A stretch of 64,000 nt of DNA from Catenovulum maritimum (GCF_001050375.1 NZ_KQ130486.1:169508-233507); one strand, 5' to 3'. Shown: positions 37,286 through 47,338, numbered from the stretch's first letter. Notes: generated by a model from the sequence alone, not told the origin. Made by a program: numbers and translations.

Positions 37286-38242
37286 ATGCTTGTAGAAAAA
37301 TTTACTGAACTTAAAAAATATTTAGATAGCCAAGTCATAGGCCAATCCGCTATGACAGAAAGTATGCTAATTGCTCTGCTTGCAGACGGCCATTTATTAG
37401 TTGAAGGGCCTCCTGGACTCGCCAAAACTAGAGCGGTTAATGCGCTGGCTCAAGGTATCCAAGGTAATTTTCATCGTGTCCAATTTACGCCGGACTTATT
37501 ACCTGCCGATTTGACAGGGACAGATATCTATCGCCCAGAAGATGGGACTTTCCAATTTCAACAAGGTCCACTATTTCATAACATGATTTTGGCTGATGAA
37601 ATAAATAGAGCACCGGCTAAAGTTCAATCCGCCTTGTTAGAAGCGATGGCCGAACAACAAATCACTGTCGGCAAAAAAACCTACAAATTGCCTGAGCTTT
37701 TTTTAGTTATGGCGACTCAAAATCCATTAGAGCAAGAAGGTACTTATCCATTACCTGAAGCTCAGTTAGACCGTTTTTTAATGCACTTAGACATTTCTTA
37801 CCCTGATGCAAAAACAGAAAGAGATGTATTACGTCTAACCCGTGGTGAAGCATTATCTGAAAAAGTTGAATTACCGACCGAACTCACTCAGCCTGATATT
37901 TTTGCTGCGCGCAAAGAGGTTTTATCCATCGCCATGGCGGATGAGCTAGAGGAATATTTAATCAACCTCATTATCGCCACGCGTGAACCAGCAAAGTATG
38001 ATGCAAAACTTGCTCAATGGTTAGCATACGGTGCTTCACCAAGGGCAACCATAGCATTAGATAAATGTGCTAGAGCCAAAGCTTGGTTAGCTGGACGCGA
38101 TTTCGTGACGCCAGAAGATATCCAAGCTGTATTCCATAATGTATTACGCCACAGATTATTATTAAGTTATGAAGCTGAAGCTGATGGAATCACACCAACT
38201 CAAGTGTTAAATCATATTTTAACGCTCGTTGCGGTTCCTTAG
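37286..38242 (+). CDS. MoxR-family AAA+ ATPase
   Basis: This 318-residue AAA+ chaperone-like ATPase has Walker A 'VEGPPGLAKTRAV', Walker B 'NMILADEINRAPAKVQSALLEAM' and sensor 'LVMATQNPLEQEGTYPLPEAQLDRF', all canonical. MoxR proteins act with von Willebrand factor A proteins in protein-complex assembly. It heads a six-gene run with short gaps or overlaps (38276, 39199, 39749, 40767, 42716). Confidence 0.95.
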   Translation: MLVEKFTELKKYLDSQVIGQSAMTESMLIALLADGHLLVEGPPGLAKTRAVNALAQGIQGNFHRVQFTPDLLPADLTGTDIYRPEDGTFQFQQGPLFHNMILADEINRAPAKVQSALLEAMAEQQITVGKKTYKLPELFLVMATQNPLEQEGTYPLPEAQLDRFLMHLDISYPDAKTERDVLRLTRGEALSEKVELPTELTQPDIFAARKEVLSIAMADELEEYLINLIIATREPAKYDAKLAQWLAYGASPRATIALDKCARAKAWLAGRDFVTPEDIQAVFHNVLRHRLLLSYEAEADGITPTQVLNHILTLVAVP

Positions 38243-38275
38243 TTTAACGACCTAAAATAATCGATAGCGAGTCTT

Positions 38276-39202
38276 ATGAATCAATCGCACCTTAATTGGT
38301 TAACACAGGTTTCGTCTAACGGCGTCACAATAGCTAAACCAGAACTAGTTTATTACCGTGGTAAAACTGCGTTACTCAATCTATCACCAAAAAAAGGCTT
38401 ACAGGCGCAACTAGCTGGAAACTATGTTTCGACCATTAAAGGTCGAGGCATGGAATTTGATGAAGTGCGACATTATCAAGCCGGTGATGACGTTAGAATG
38501 ATTGACTGGCGAGTTACCGCCAGAACCGGGAAAACCCATACCAAGCTGTTTAGGGAAGAAAGAGAACGTCCGGTTTTCGTTCTAACTGATTTAGGCGAGA
38601 GTATGCAATTTGGTAGTCAACTTTTATATAAATCGGTTCAAGCGGCACATTTAGCCGCTTTAATCGGCTGGAATGTCAAACAAAGAGGCGATCGCTTGGG
38701 CGGTTTAGTCTTTAATCAAAATCAGCATATGGAGTTAAAACCAAGAAGCCGACAAGCTGGCGTGCTGCAGTATATCCATGCATTAGATGCGCTCAGTAAA
38801 CCAACAGCCGAAGCAGCACAAACCAACTTCACGGATGCCTGTGCAAGAATTAGAAGGCTAGCTAAACCCGGCAGTATGGTGGTGATAATCAGTGATTTCC
38901 AAAATTTAACGGATGCCGCAGTTAAGCATTTATCACAAATCAGCCAACACTGTGAATTAAAGACTTATCGCATCTACGATCCACTTGAGCTGAGCCTGCC
39001 AAGCAGCAACATCAAACAGTCGTTACAAGTTAGCCATCAAGAAAAAATCGGTCAGATCATTTTGGGAGATGCCAAAAATGCAGCATCTTACCAACAGGAA
39101 GCATTAAAATTTATGCAGGCCCAACAACAAAAATTACAAGCTTGCCGTTGCAAACTTATTGATATTTCAGCGGCGATTCCATTAGAGGAACAGTTTAAAT
39201 GA
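38276..39202 (+). CDS. DUF58 domain protein
   Basis: The 308 residues contain the DUF58 signature 'GRGMEFDEVRHYQAGDDVRMIDWRVTARTGKTHTKLF' (about residues 56-92; key words EFDEVR, DDVR-x-IDWR). This family is VWA-like and accompanies MoxR. It lies 33 bases after moxR and overlaps the next gene by 4 bases (ATGA). Confidence 0.93.
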   Translation: MNQSHLNWLTQVSSNGVTIAKPELVYYRGKTALLNLSPKKGLQAQLAGNYVSTIKGRGMEFDEVRHYQAGDDVRMIDWRVTARTGKTHTKLFREERERPVFVLTDLGESMQFGSQLLYKSVQAAHLAALIGWNVKQRGDRLGGLVFNQNQHMELKPRSRQAGVLQYIHALDALSKPTAEAAQTNFTDACARIRRLAKPGSMVVIISDFQNLTDAAVKHLSQISQHCELKTYRIYDPLELSLPSSNIKQSLQVSHQEKIGQIILGDAKNAASYQQEALKFMQAQQQKLQACRCKLIDISAAIPLEEQFK

Positions 39203-39756
39203 TGCCAGATCAAGCTCAAGATCCGCTTGCGGCATTTAAGCATATCCAAATGCCAGAAGTTTCAACTTGGTGGCCACTCGCTTGGGGTTGGTGGCTAGTT
39301 ATTCTAATTGCATTAGTAGCACTGTTCTTCAGCTGTCAATTACTCATAAAACAATACAAGCTACGCATTGCTAAACAACAAGCGCTCGCTCAAATTAAGC
39401 AATTAGAACAAGCAAGCTCATTAATCAGCTTAAACTCTTTACTAAAACGAGCATTAATGAGTTATTTACCGCGTTATTCAATTGCGTCTTTACATGGCGA
39501 AAAATGGCAAGCCTTATTAATCTCACTTTTACCAGAGAACAAACAAGCTGAATATCAAACTCAATTTAATACTCTGTTGTCTGGCTTATATCAAGCAGAT
39601 AAAAAAGTAACAAATGCAGATAAAGCCTTAGTTACGAATTACTTAAAACAAGTGTTACCTGTCTCTTCAAGTACAAAGAACAAAGTCATGCAACAACTCG
39701 CAACACACACCTCATCAAACCAAATGATGGATCAACAAGAGGTCGGCCATGTTTGA
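39199..39756 (+). CDS. DUF4381 domain membrane protein
   Basis: The 185 residues hold one TM helix near residues 30-50 ('WWLVILIALVALFFSCQLL') after a short Trp-rich lead ('STWWPLAWGWW'), then a helical cytoplasmic tail. Placement between DUF58 and VWA genes is typical of DUF4381 in MoxR/Bat operons. It overlaps both neighbours. Confidence 0.85.
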   Translation: MMPDQAQDPLAAFKHIQMPEVSTWWPLAWGWWLVILIALVALFFSCQLLIKQYKLRIAKQQALAQIKQLEQASSLISLNSLLKRALMSYLPRYSIASLHGEKWQALLISLLPENKQAEYQTQFNTLLSGLYQADKKVTNADKALVTNYLKQVLPVSSSTKNKVMQQLATHTSSNQMMDQQEVGHV

Positions 39757-40774
39757 GTTTGCTTGGATCTGGGCATTTTTATTTTTGCCTTTACCGATTT
39801 TATTTAGGTTTTTGCCTGCAGCTAAACAAAGCCAATCGGCATCATTAAAAGCACCTTTGCTGGCGATGCATCAATTGCAGCAAGATGAAGTCGCAAGTCA
39901 AAAGTCCAAACTCAATTTAATTTTGGCAAGTTTAATCTGGTTACTATTAGTTTGTGCAGCGGCCAAACCACAATGGCTTGGCGAACCTATCAATTTACCG
40001 ACTCAAGGCCGAGATTTAATGCTTGCCGTTGATTTATCTGGCTCGATGAAACAAGAAGATATGCAAATAGGCAATCAACAAGTCGACCGTTTAGTCATGG
40101 TTAAATATGTGATGGAAGATTTTATTGAGCGTCGTAAAGGAGACAGATTAGGTTTAATCTTATTTGCAGATACTGCTTATCTACAAACCCCACTGACCTT
40201 TGACCGTAAAACCATAGGCCAAATGCTAGATGAAAGCATCATAGGATTAGTCGGCGATAAAACCGCCATAGGTGATGCAATTGGCCTTGCTGCGAAAAGG
40301 TTTGAAGCCAAAGCAGAAAGCAATCAAATTCTAATTCTATTAACCGACGGCCAAAACACCTCAGGTAATTTAGAGCCACTAGAAGCATTAGAGCTTGCTA
40401 AAAAACAAGGTATTAAAATTTACACGATTGGCGTGGGTGCGGATGAAATGCTAGTCAGAAGCTTTTTCGGCACTAGACGACATAACCCTTCAGCGGATCT
40501 AGATGAAGCTATGTTAACGACTTTAGCCGAAGAAACTGGCGGTAAGTATTTTAGAGCCAGAGATGCGGGTGATTTATCTAGCATCTACAAAATATTAGAC
40601 CAACTAGAACCAATTGAATCTGATGCACAGCAAATGCGACCACTAACTGCCCTATTCTTTTGGCCGCTTAGTTTCGCCTTTTTGCTTAGTCTAATAATGG
40701 CGCTATCACCTGCGATATCCATTTGGTCTAGTAGCATAAAATCTAGCATGACTCGGAGTAAAGTGAATGGCTGA
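39749..40774 (+). CDS. VWA domain protein (BatA-like)
   Basis: The 341 residues have N-terminal TM helices, a VWA domain with a MIDAS motif 'LAVDLSGSMKQED' (D-x-S-x-S), later 'ILLTDGQNTSG', and a C-terminal TM. It is a membrane-anchored metal-dependent adhesion fold facing the periplasm. Partner of the MoxR ATPase and of the following VWA-TPR gene, with which it overlaps by 8 bases. Confidence 0.93.
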   Translation: MFEFAWIWAFLFLPLPILFRFLPAAKQSQSASLKAPLLAMHQLQQDEVASQKSKLNLILASLIWLLLVCAAAKPQWLGEPINLPTQGRDLMLAVDLSGSMKQEDMQIGNQQVDRLVMVKYVMEDFIERRKGDRLGLILFADTAYLQTPLTFDRKTIGQMLDESIIGLVGDKTAIGDAIGLAAKRFEAKAESNQILILLTDGQNTSGNLEPLEALELAKKQGIKIYTIGVGADEMLVRSFFGTRRHNPSADLDEAMLTTLAEETGGKYFRARDAGDLSSIYKILDQLEPIESDAQQMRPLTALFFWPLSFAFLLSLIMALSPAISIWSSSIKSSMTRSKVNG

Positions 40775-42722
40775 TTTTCATTTTTTACGCCCTTATTGGT
40801 TTATTGCTATTTTGCCAGCATTAATCAGCTTATGGGCACTTAGACATTACAAAGTCAAACAATCTGGGTGGCAAAAATTAATCCCGAGCCACTTAGCTAA
40901 ACATGTTTTAGTTGGGGAAGATAAAGCTGGCGCGCTGCCAATTTGGTTAATAGCAAGCGTTTGGTTAGTTATCATCACAGCACTAGCGGGTCCAACTTGG
41001 GAAAAGCGCCCACAACCTGTGTATCAAATCGAATCAGGAAAGGTCATTTTATTTGATTTGTCTTTATCTATGAGAGCGGAAGACATCAAACCAAATAGGC
41101 TAACAATGGCAAGGTTTAAAGCCATTGAAATTGCTAGAAAAATCCAAGAAGGCGATCTAGGTTTAATTGGTTATGCTGGTGATGCTTTTACCTTAAGCCC
41201 TCTCACACCAGATAATAATAACATCATCAGTTTATTACCTAATTTATCTCCTGAACTCATGCCGGTATTCGGCAGTGATGCAGAACTAGCCGTGTCAAAA
41301 TCAATCGAACTGCTGCAAAACGCAGGTTATCTTCAAGGCGAAATATTCTGGTTAACCGATGGTATTGAGCATAATGAAGCGAATAGGATCAGTAAATTAC
41401 TTGCAGGCACCCAATATAAATTACTGATTTTAGGTGTCGGCACTGACACAGGCGCGCCAATTAAGCTAACGAGTGGGGAATTACTAAAAGATAACAGTGG
41501 CGGCATAGTCATTCCTAAATTAAATAGCCAGCTACTAGTTAATTTGGCCAATACCAGCAAAGGTGTGTTTCAAGCCATTACACCTGATGATACCGATATT
41601 AATAATTTAATTTCTCAAGTAGAAAAATCTGAACAAATCAAACAGCAAGAATCTGAAGAACAAGCTGCCTTTGGTGATCGATGGCTAGAGTCTGGTCCTT
41701 GGTTAGTCATTTTAATTCTGCCATTTGCAGCTTATGCCTTTAGACGAGGCTTAGTCTATCTAGGATTAATTACCTTAGGGTTTAGCCTACAACCGCAAAA
41801 GGTAGAAGCCAATATATTAGATAATATATGGCAAACGGCAGATCAGCGCGCGCAACAAGCGCTTAAATCGGAAGATTATCAAAGTGCCGAAAGTATAGCG
41901 GCGAGCCAAAAGCTAAAGGCGGCTGCACAATTTAAGCAAGGTAACTACGAAGCGGCAGTGGAATCTTATCAAGGCCTAAACGATGCGGATTCGCTTTATA
42001 ATAAAGCCAACGCCTTAGCCAATTTAGGTAAGTTAGACGAAGCTATTGAGGCTTTTGACCAAGCATTAGCGCAGCGCCCAGATTTTGCACCCGCTCAACA
42101 AAATAAACAACTTGCAGAGCAATTAAAACAGCAGCAAGAAAATCAGAAAAACCAACAAAATGGCGATCAGAATAACTCTGACCAGCAAAACTCTGAACAA
42201 CAGAATCAACAGAATTCGGATCAGAAAAATTCCGAGCAACAAAATTCGAGTCAAGACCAACAAAACTCAGATCAGAATAATCAGCAAAGTGATGAACAAA
42301 ACCAGCAAAATTCATCACAACAAAACAGCGACCAACAGCAGCAAAACGCTGAACAACAAAATCAAACAGGGAACGAGTCTCAGTCAGATCAAGCTGAACA
42401 GGAAGAACGCCAGCGCCAATCTAAAGCGCAAAGAGAAAAAGATAAAGAAGCAGAACGCCAAGCTCAACAACAAGCGGCCCAAGCCGAACAACAAGAGGCT
42501 GAACAAAATGCAGAGCAAGAAGAAGCTCAGCAACAGCAAGTTGCACAAGCTCGGGAGTTAACCGAAGAAGAACGCCAAGCACAAGAAGAGCAGCAAGTGA
42601 TACAACAACTACTCAATAAAGTTGAAGATGACCCTTCGTATCTATTACGAAGAAAAATGCAACTAGAATACAAAAAACGTCGTCATAGCCAGCCACCAAC
42701 AGGAGTAACTAAGTCGTGGTAA
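40767..42722 (+). CDS. VWA + TPR protein with a Gln-rich tail (BatB/BatC fusion)
   Basis: The 651 residues comprise two N-terminal TM helices, a VWA domain ('ILFDLSLSMRAEDI' MIDAS, 'FWLTDGIEHNE'), a TM near 310-330 and TPR repeats ('YNKANALANLGKLDEAIEAFDQALAQRPD' region, about 410-440). A low-complexity stretch of Gln/Asn/Ser/Asp/Glu covers about residues 450-620, and the end is basic. Fusion of BatB and BatC is common in gammaproteobacteria. The tail is unusually long and is probably disordered. Overlaps batD by 7 bases. Confidence 0.93.
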   Translation: MADFHFLRPYWFIAILPALISLWALRHYKVKQSGWQKLIPSHLAKHVLVGEDKAGALPIWLIASVWLVIITALAGPTWEKRPQPVYQIESGKVILFDLSLSMRAEDIKPNRLTMARFKAIEIARKIQEGDLGLIGYAGDAFTLSPLTPDNNNIISLLPNLSPELMPVFGSDAELAVSKSIELLQNAGYLQGEIFWLTDGIEHNEANRISKLLAGTQYKLLILGVGTDTGAPIKLTSGELLKDNSGGIVIPKLNSQLLVNLANTSKGVFQAITPDDTDINNLISQVEKSEQIKQQESEEQAAFGDRWLESGPWLVILILPFAAYAFRRGLVYLGLITLGFSLQPQKVEANILDNIWQTADQRAQQALKSEDYQSAESIAASQKLKAAAQFKQGNYEAAVESYQGLNDADSLYNKANALANLGKLDEAIEAFDQALAQRPDFAPAQQNKQLAEQLKQQQENQKNQQNGDQNNSDQQNSEQQNQQNSDQKNSEQQNSSQDQQNSDQNNQQSDEQNQQNSSQQNSDQQQQNAEQQNQTGNESQSDQAEQEERQRQSKAQREKDKEAERQAQQQAAQAEQQEAEQNAEQEEAQQQQVAQARELTEEERQAQEEQQVIQQLLNKVEDDPSYLLRRKMQLEYKKRRHSQPPTGVTKSW

Positions 42723-44437
42723 TTCGTAATCTTTTTTTATTATGTGCTTTCAGTTTATTGGTATCGACCTTTCAAGCACGAGCTGTGACTCAAATCACGG
42801 CCAGTGTCAGTCATAACCCAGTTACAGTAAATGAGTCTGTAGAGTTCACCTTAAGTGCCAACGACAATATAACCAACAATGCATTTGATTTTTCTGTTCT
42901 GGAGAAAGACTTCAGAGTGTTAGGGACTTCAATTAGTAGCCAAACAAGAATGGTCAATACAACAACCACTCGAATCACTAGCTTTACCACTCGTCTCATA
43001 CCTAAAAATACAGGTAGCTTTGTGATTCCAAGTTTTGAATATCAAGGGGTTAAGTCTCAACCAATACAACTTAATGTGGTGCAAGCGGCTAATGCTGCGG
43101 CTAACCAAGCAAGAGATATTTTCATAGAATCTGAATTAAGCCAATCAGAAGTTTGGTTACAACAACAAGTTACCTACACAGTAAAGCTGCATATCTCTAA
43201 CCAAATCCAAATGACAAGCGGTAGCTTAACTGAGCCTAAAATTGAAGGTGCTTTAGTTGAGCAGCAAGGTAAAGATAGAGAAATAGACAAGATACTAAAC
43301 GGGATCCGCTATCGACTAATTGAACGAAGTTATAAAATCACACCTCAACGCAGTGGTGATTTTGTGATTGAAAGCCCGTTATTTCAGGCCGAAGTTGCCG
43401 ACGGTAGACGCAGCCAATATTTTGTTAACCGAACTAAAACCATTACTCGCACAGGTGATTCGACTCAGTTAACCGTTAAAGCGATCCCTAACGATTACAC
43501 AGGCCATTGGCTACCGTCTGAAATTGTCATGCTTAATGACGAAATCCAACCAAATCAAACTGAGTTTAAACTAGGTGAACCTATCACCCGGACTCTGACT
43601 TTAACCGCTTTAGATGTTAGCGCCGAGCAACTGCCAGAATTAATGACTAACTACCCTGCTAGTTTAAAAGTCTATCCAGACCAAGCAGATACACATTCCA
43701 GTGAAAGGGATAACCAAATTATCTCACAACGAATAGAAAGTGCGGCAATTGTACCTATGCAGATGGGCGAGGTTGAATTACCAGAAATCAAGATAAACTG
43801 GTGGAACACTAAAACAGAAAAAATGGAAACAACTCGCATACCTGCTCGAACCATTACTGTCATTGCCAATCCAGAATTACAACAACAAAGCGCCCTAACA
43901 AACCAAGTGCCGGCTAATTCACCAACTAATACCTCGCCAGCCCAGCCAAGCTCACTGGTAGAAACTCAAATAGAGTACGTAAATAAACCTTGGCACTTAA
44001 ATTATTTGGCGCTTTGCTTTTTAGTGCTTTGGTTGACGACTAGCTTAACTTGGATCGTCACAAGTGTCGTTAAGCGGAAAAAAGCAGAACAAAGTCCTGA
44101 AGATGATCAAACCACCCGCTCTAATAACGAAAAACTCGCTTTCTCTCGTCTATTGAAAGCCTGTAAAAAATCGGATAGGCAAGCGATTCAGCAGCATTTA
44201 CCTATTTGGGTACAAGCCTTTAGCCAAGATCTATCGGTCACCAATATGCATCAAGCAATCGTTAAGCTAGCAAATAACCAAGTTGAGCAAGAAATAGCAG
44301 CCATGCAAGCCGCTAAATTTGCAGCACAAGGTCAAGACTGGCAAGCCGGAAAACTAAGCCAAGTGTTAACTCAATTAAGGCAAGAAAACTTAACGAGCGC
44401 TTCAAATACAAATCAGCTTGCTAAATTAAATCCTTAA
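42716..44437 (+). CDS. BatD-like protein
   Basis: The 573 residues begin with a GTG at 42716 (AGGAG about 12 bases before). A signal peptide ends 'FQARAVTQ'. Repeated Ig-like beta-strand segments follow ('TASVSHNPVTVNESVEFTLSAND', 'DIFIESELSQSEVWLQQQVTYTV' as landmarks). A late TM near 420-445 leads to a cytoplasmic helical tail. This is the BatD (oxygen tolerance) fold. It ends the MoxR/Bat operon. Confidence 0.9.
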   Translation: MVIRNLFLLCAFSLLVSTFQARAVTQITASVSHNPVTVNESVEFTLSANDNITNNAFDFSVLEKDFRVLGTSISSQTRMVNTTTTRITSFTTRLIPKNTGSFVIPSFEYQGVKSQPIQLNVVQAANAAANQARDIFIESELSQSEVWLQQQVTYTVKLHISNQIQMTSGSLTEPKIEGALVEQQGKDREIDKILNGIRYRLIERSYKITPQRSGDFVIESPLFQAEVADGRRSQYFVNRTKTITRTGDSTQLTVKAIPNDYTGHWLPSEIVMLNDEIQPNQTEFKLGEPITRTLTLTALDVSAEQLPELMTNYPASLKVYPDQADTHSSERDNQIISQRIESAAIVPMQMGEVELPEIKINWWNTKTEKMETTRIPARTITVIANPELQQQSALTNQVPANSPTNTSPAQPSSLVETQIEYVNKPWHLNYLALCFLVLWLTTSLTWIVTSVVKRKKAEQSPEDDQTTRSNNEKLAFSRLLKACKKSDRQAIQQHLPIWVQAFSQDLSVTNMHQAIVKLANNQVEQEIAAMQAAKFAAQGQDWQAGKLSQVLTQLRQENLTSASNTNQLAKLNP

Positions 44438-44664
44438 CCACAAAGGCTACTGCAATTAGCTCTGATAACAACAGTAGCCTATAATTTGATTCGAACTAAG
44501 TTTACATGGGCTAAGTTTGCAAGCCGAATCTAACTCACCATAACTCAGATTTAGCTCTAGACTGCAACGTAGAGCATTAGGGGATGTTGTTCTTTTACAT
44601 TTTTTAAAATACCCTATTGCTCTGAAATATCTGTCTTTTCCGCCAATATTTATAAGGTTTCAAC

Positions 44665-45234
44665 ATGATTGTTGATTTTGTGCGAAAGAAAAAACGAAAA
44701 AACCAGGTCAATAAAGACATGGTAGATAAACAAAAAAAATACGAAACTTTGGTGCAGGCATATCATAAAGATATGTATCGTTATGCCTATTGGTTAATTC
44801 GCGACCAACATATTGCCGAAGATGTCGTACAAGAAACTTTTTTACGTGCATGGCGTAGTTTAGACAGCTTAAACGATGAGAAAGCGGTTAAGTCTTGGCT
44901 AATTACAATTTTACGCCGCGAGAATGCACGTCGGTTTGAGCGTAAGCAATTTGATACTGTTGATATCGAAGAAACGCCTGTTGCTGATGATATTAATGCC
45001 AGCCATGAGGTTTCAACCGAGCAAGACTGGCTACGTAAACAAATAGGCGTATTACCAACTGAATACCGAGAACCTTTAATCATGCAGGTAATCGGTGGAT
45101 ACAGTGGTGATGAGATTGCCACTGAGCTCAATTTAAATAAAAACACAGTTATGACAAGACTTTTCCGTGCCAGAAATATGTTAAAGGATGCAATGGAAAA
45201 GACGACTATTTCAGAGAGGTCCTCAAATGGATGA
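44665..45234 (+). CDS. ECF-family RNA polymerase sigma factor
   Basis: The 189 residues contain region 2 ('HKDMYRYAYWLIRDQHIAEDVVQETFLRAWRSL', helix landmarks DVVQETFLRAWR) and region 4 ('LPTEYREPLIMQVIGGYSGDEIA', 'NTVMTRLFRARNML'). The ATG at 44665 has AAGG upstream; a second ATG at 44719 begins nearer region 2. The 3' end overlaps the anti-sigma gene. The target regulon is unknown. Confidence 0.93.
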   Translation: MIVDFVRKKKRKNQVNKDMVDKQKKYETLVQAYHKDMYRYAYWLIRDQHIAEDVVQETFLRAWRSLDSLNDEKAVKSWLITILRRENARRFERKQFDTVDIEETPVADDINASHEVSTEQDWLRKQIGVLPTEYREPLIMQVIGGYSGDEIATELNLNKNTVMTRLFRARNMLKDAMEKTTISERSSNG

Positions 45235-45946
45235 TTTAGAATTCAGACGCCGCATATACGCTGATCCTAAACATCAGGACAGCGAATTAAAGCAAGTTAT
45301 GCTTCAAGACCCTGCTAAACGAAAATTTGCCGAAGATATGCAGCAATTTGATAAACAAATTGAAGATGCATTAAAAATAGATGTGCCCGAAGATTTGGCG
45401 AGCAAGATTTTATTCAAGCAAGCGTTAGAGACACAAACAAGCAGTAATAAATCAAAGACGAAAGCTTATATTGCGATTGCAGCCTCGGTTGCCTTTGCAA
45501 TAGGCATTAGTTTAAATATTTATCAAACTAATGGGGTTAATCCTCAGCCGGCTTTTGTCGATTTAATGCTAGATCATGTTCACCATGAGACAAATATCTA
45601 TGAAAATTTAGACTTAAATGTCAGCTTAACAGAAGTAAATGCTAAATTAGCCAGCTTCGGTGGCGAACTCAACCGAAAAGTCGGCCACATTTATTCAGCT
45701 AATTTTTGTCAAATGGGAACTATTAAAGCCTTACACCTAATCACAGATGGTGAGCATGGTAAGGTCAGTGTTTTTATAATGCCTAAAGTGGTCGATGTAA
45801 AAGAAATTCCAAACTTTAGCGACCAATATTACACCGGCCAAGGTAGCCGCTTTAAAACAGCTGATTTCGTCTATGTGGGTAACAAGGGCGAAGATGTAGA
45901 AAAAATTAAAAAGCAACTAGAAGCCGAGTTAATCTGGCAAGCTTAA
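45227..45946 (+). CDS. DUF3379 anti-sigma-like membrane protein
   Basis: I take the ATG at 45227, which has AGAGG 8-12 bases upstream, giving 239 residues and an 8-base overlap with the sigma gene. The N-terminal cytoplasmic part ('MDDLEFRRRIYADPKH', 'RKFAEDMQQFDKQIEDAL') is typical of DUF3379. One TM near 77-97 leads to a periplasmic domain with a single Cys ('YSANFCQMG'). By position it holds the sigma factor inactive at the membrane. Confidence 0.88.
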   Translation: MDDLEFRRRIYADPKHQDSELKQVMLQDPAKRKFAEDMQQFDKQIEDALKIDVPEDLASKILFKQALETQTSSNKSKTKAYIAIAASVAFAIGISLNIYQTNGVNPQPAFVDLMLDHVHHETNIYENLDLNVSLTEVNAKLASFGGELNRKVGHIYSANFCQMGTIKALHLITDGEHGKVSVFIMPKVVDVKEIPNFSDQYYTGQGSRFKTADFVYVGNKGEDVEKIKKQLEAELIWQA

Positions 45947-45972
45947 GCTAAATTTTACTTAACGCTTCTTCA

Positions 45973-46007
45973 AAAACGGTGCTGACTATCAAAAGTCGCA
46001 CCGTTTT
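45973..46007 (+). terminator. Hairpin terminator after the sigma/anti-sigma pair
   Basis: Arms aaaacggtgc (45973-45982) and gcaccgtttt (45998-46007) pair perfectly, with a small inner gac/gtc stem. The T run is short. It lies 27 bases past the stop. Confidence 0.75.
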
Positions 46008-46212
46008 GTATTTGTAGAGCTGGCAACTTATTTAACCTGAATACCCAGAAATATTTTTAATCACTCCTGACATAAGGCTGTCAGTAGCCCTACTTTAGAA
46101 TGACTTTAACTTAGCTAATCAAGCTAAGTTTCCAACTTAAATGAACCTAAATTTTTAATAACTATTTTAGGTAACTATTTGAATAACAATATTTAATAAC
46201 TAAGGAAAAGTC

Positions 46213-46539
46213 ATGACAACAACAGCAATTGAAATCGTTAGCTATAAATTAAACCAATCAGTAGCAGCAGAGAAACTAGAAGAGATAAACCAAGCTGTAA
46301 ATGAATTTTTGTCCGCTCAGGAAGGCTTTTATTATCGATCAATGAGCCAAGATGAAACCGGCACTTACTTTGATATCGCTTACTGGCAAAATATGGAGTT
46401 AGCTAAAAAAGCAGCCGATGCATTTTGCCAAGATACAGCAGGAAAAGCCTTAATGGCCATAACGGACATGGAGTCTGTGAAAATGAAGCACATGACGGCC
46501 ATTTCAGAAACTGCAAGTTGTCAGGTAGAATCAGCCTAA
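46213..46539 (+). CDS. ABM-like ferredoxin-fold protein
   Basis: The 108 residues have a dimeric alpha/beta barrel pattern ('AIEIVSYKLN', 'EGFYYRSMSQDETGTYFDIAYWQNMELAKKA' region), like antibiotic-biosynthesis monooxygenase or stress-responsive A/B-barrel proteins. No catalytic residue can be named. It lies 23 bases upstream of the WYL regulator and probably shares its transcript. Confidence 0.65.
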   Translation: MTTTAIEIVSYKLNQSVAAEKLEEINQAVNEFLSAQEGFYYRSMSQDETGTYFDIAYWQNMELAKKAADAFCQDTAGKALMAITDMESVKMKHMTAISETASCQVESA

Positions 46540-46562
46540 GTACAACTAATCCGGAGTGAAAA

Positions 46563-47270
46563 ATGCGTAAAGCAGAGCGACTATTTCAAATACTAACCCT
46601 GCTGCGTAGCAAACGCTCCGTTGTTACTGCCGCTCAGTTATCAGAAATATTAGAGGTTTCTGAGCGGACTATTTATCGTGATATACAAGCACTTTCTTTA
46701 TCTGGCATTCCAATTGAAGCAGAAGCTGGCGTTGGATATAGGTTAAAGCCCAACTTTACCATTCCGCCTATTATGTTCGATGAAGCAGAAATTGAAGCTT
46801 TATTGCTAGGTGTACGCATGGTTCAAAGTTGGAGTAATCAAGGCATGGCAAAAGCCGCATCTTCTGCACTAAGTAAAATACATGCAGTTTTACCAGACAA
46901 ATTGCACCAATCCTCGGTGCAGCAACCCGAATGGATGATAATCCCTAGATTTAACAGTATTGAATATCAAACTTGCAGCGAGCTTATCTCAAATGCAATT
47001 AAACAAACTCAAGTCATTCAACTCAATTATCAAGATGAGAAAGGTAACCAAACACAGCGCCAGGTTTGGCCTTTAGGCATGATCTATTGGGGGAAAACTT
47101 GGACACTTGTCGCTTGGTGCACCAAACGACAAGATTATAGGTTATTTAGATTAGACAGAATTTTAAACTTAGCTAATACCAATCAAACATTTAGTACTAG
47201 CGAAAGCATCAGCTTACAAGCCTATATCAATATGGTGAGAGCCGAACATGGCGCAGAAGCTTTAGATTAG
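46563..47270 (+). CDS. HTH/WYL-domain transcriptional regulator (YafY-like)
   Basis: The 235 residues have an N-terminal DeoR-type HTH ('LSEILEVSERTIYRDIQALSLSGIPIEAE') and a WYL domain in the second half ('IQLNYQDEKGNQTQRQVWPLGMIYWGKTWTLVAWC', landmark W-P-L-G/W-Y). This is a ligand- or nucleic-acid-sensing repressor/activator. The adjacent ABM-like gene is the obvious target. Confidence 0.92.
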   Translation: MRKAERLFQILTLLRSKRSVVTAAQLSEILEVSERTIYRDIQALSLSGIPIEAEAGVGYRLKPNFTIPPIMFDEAEIEALLLGVRMVQSWSNQGMAKAASSALSKIHAVLPDKLHQSSVQQPEWMIIPRFNSIEYQTCSELISNAIKQTQVIQLNYQDEKGNQTQRQVWPLGMIYWGKTWTLVAWCTKRQDYRLFRLDRILNLANTNQTFSTSESISLQAYINMVRAEHGAEALD

Positions 47271-47338
47271 CTTTAAATTTTTTGCTAATCCACGCCTGCT
47301 CAACTGCCACATTTTAGCTCGCACTTAACCAGAATCGC

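Noticed and set aside
42160..42561. 133-codon Lys/Asn-rich ORF inside the VWA-TPR gene
   Set aside because: It is a shadow frame of the Gln/Asn low-complexity tail; its composition is produced by the repeated codons of the real gene.
42100..42620. CRISPR-like or minisatellite array
   Set aside because: The repetition is irregular codon-level CAA/AAC/GAT usage within a coding frame, without constant repeat and spacer lengths.
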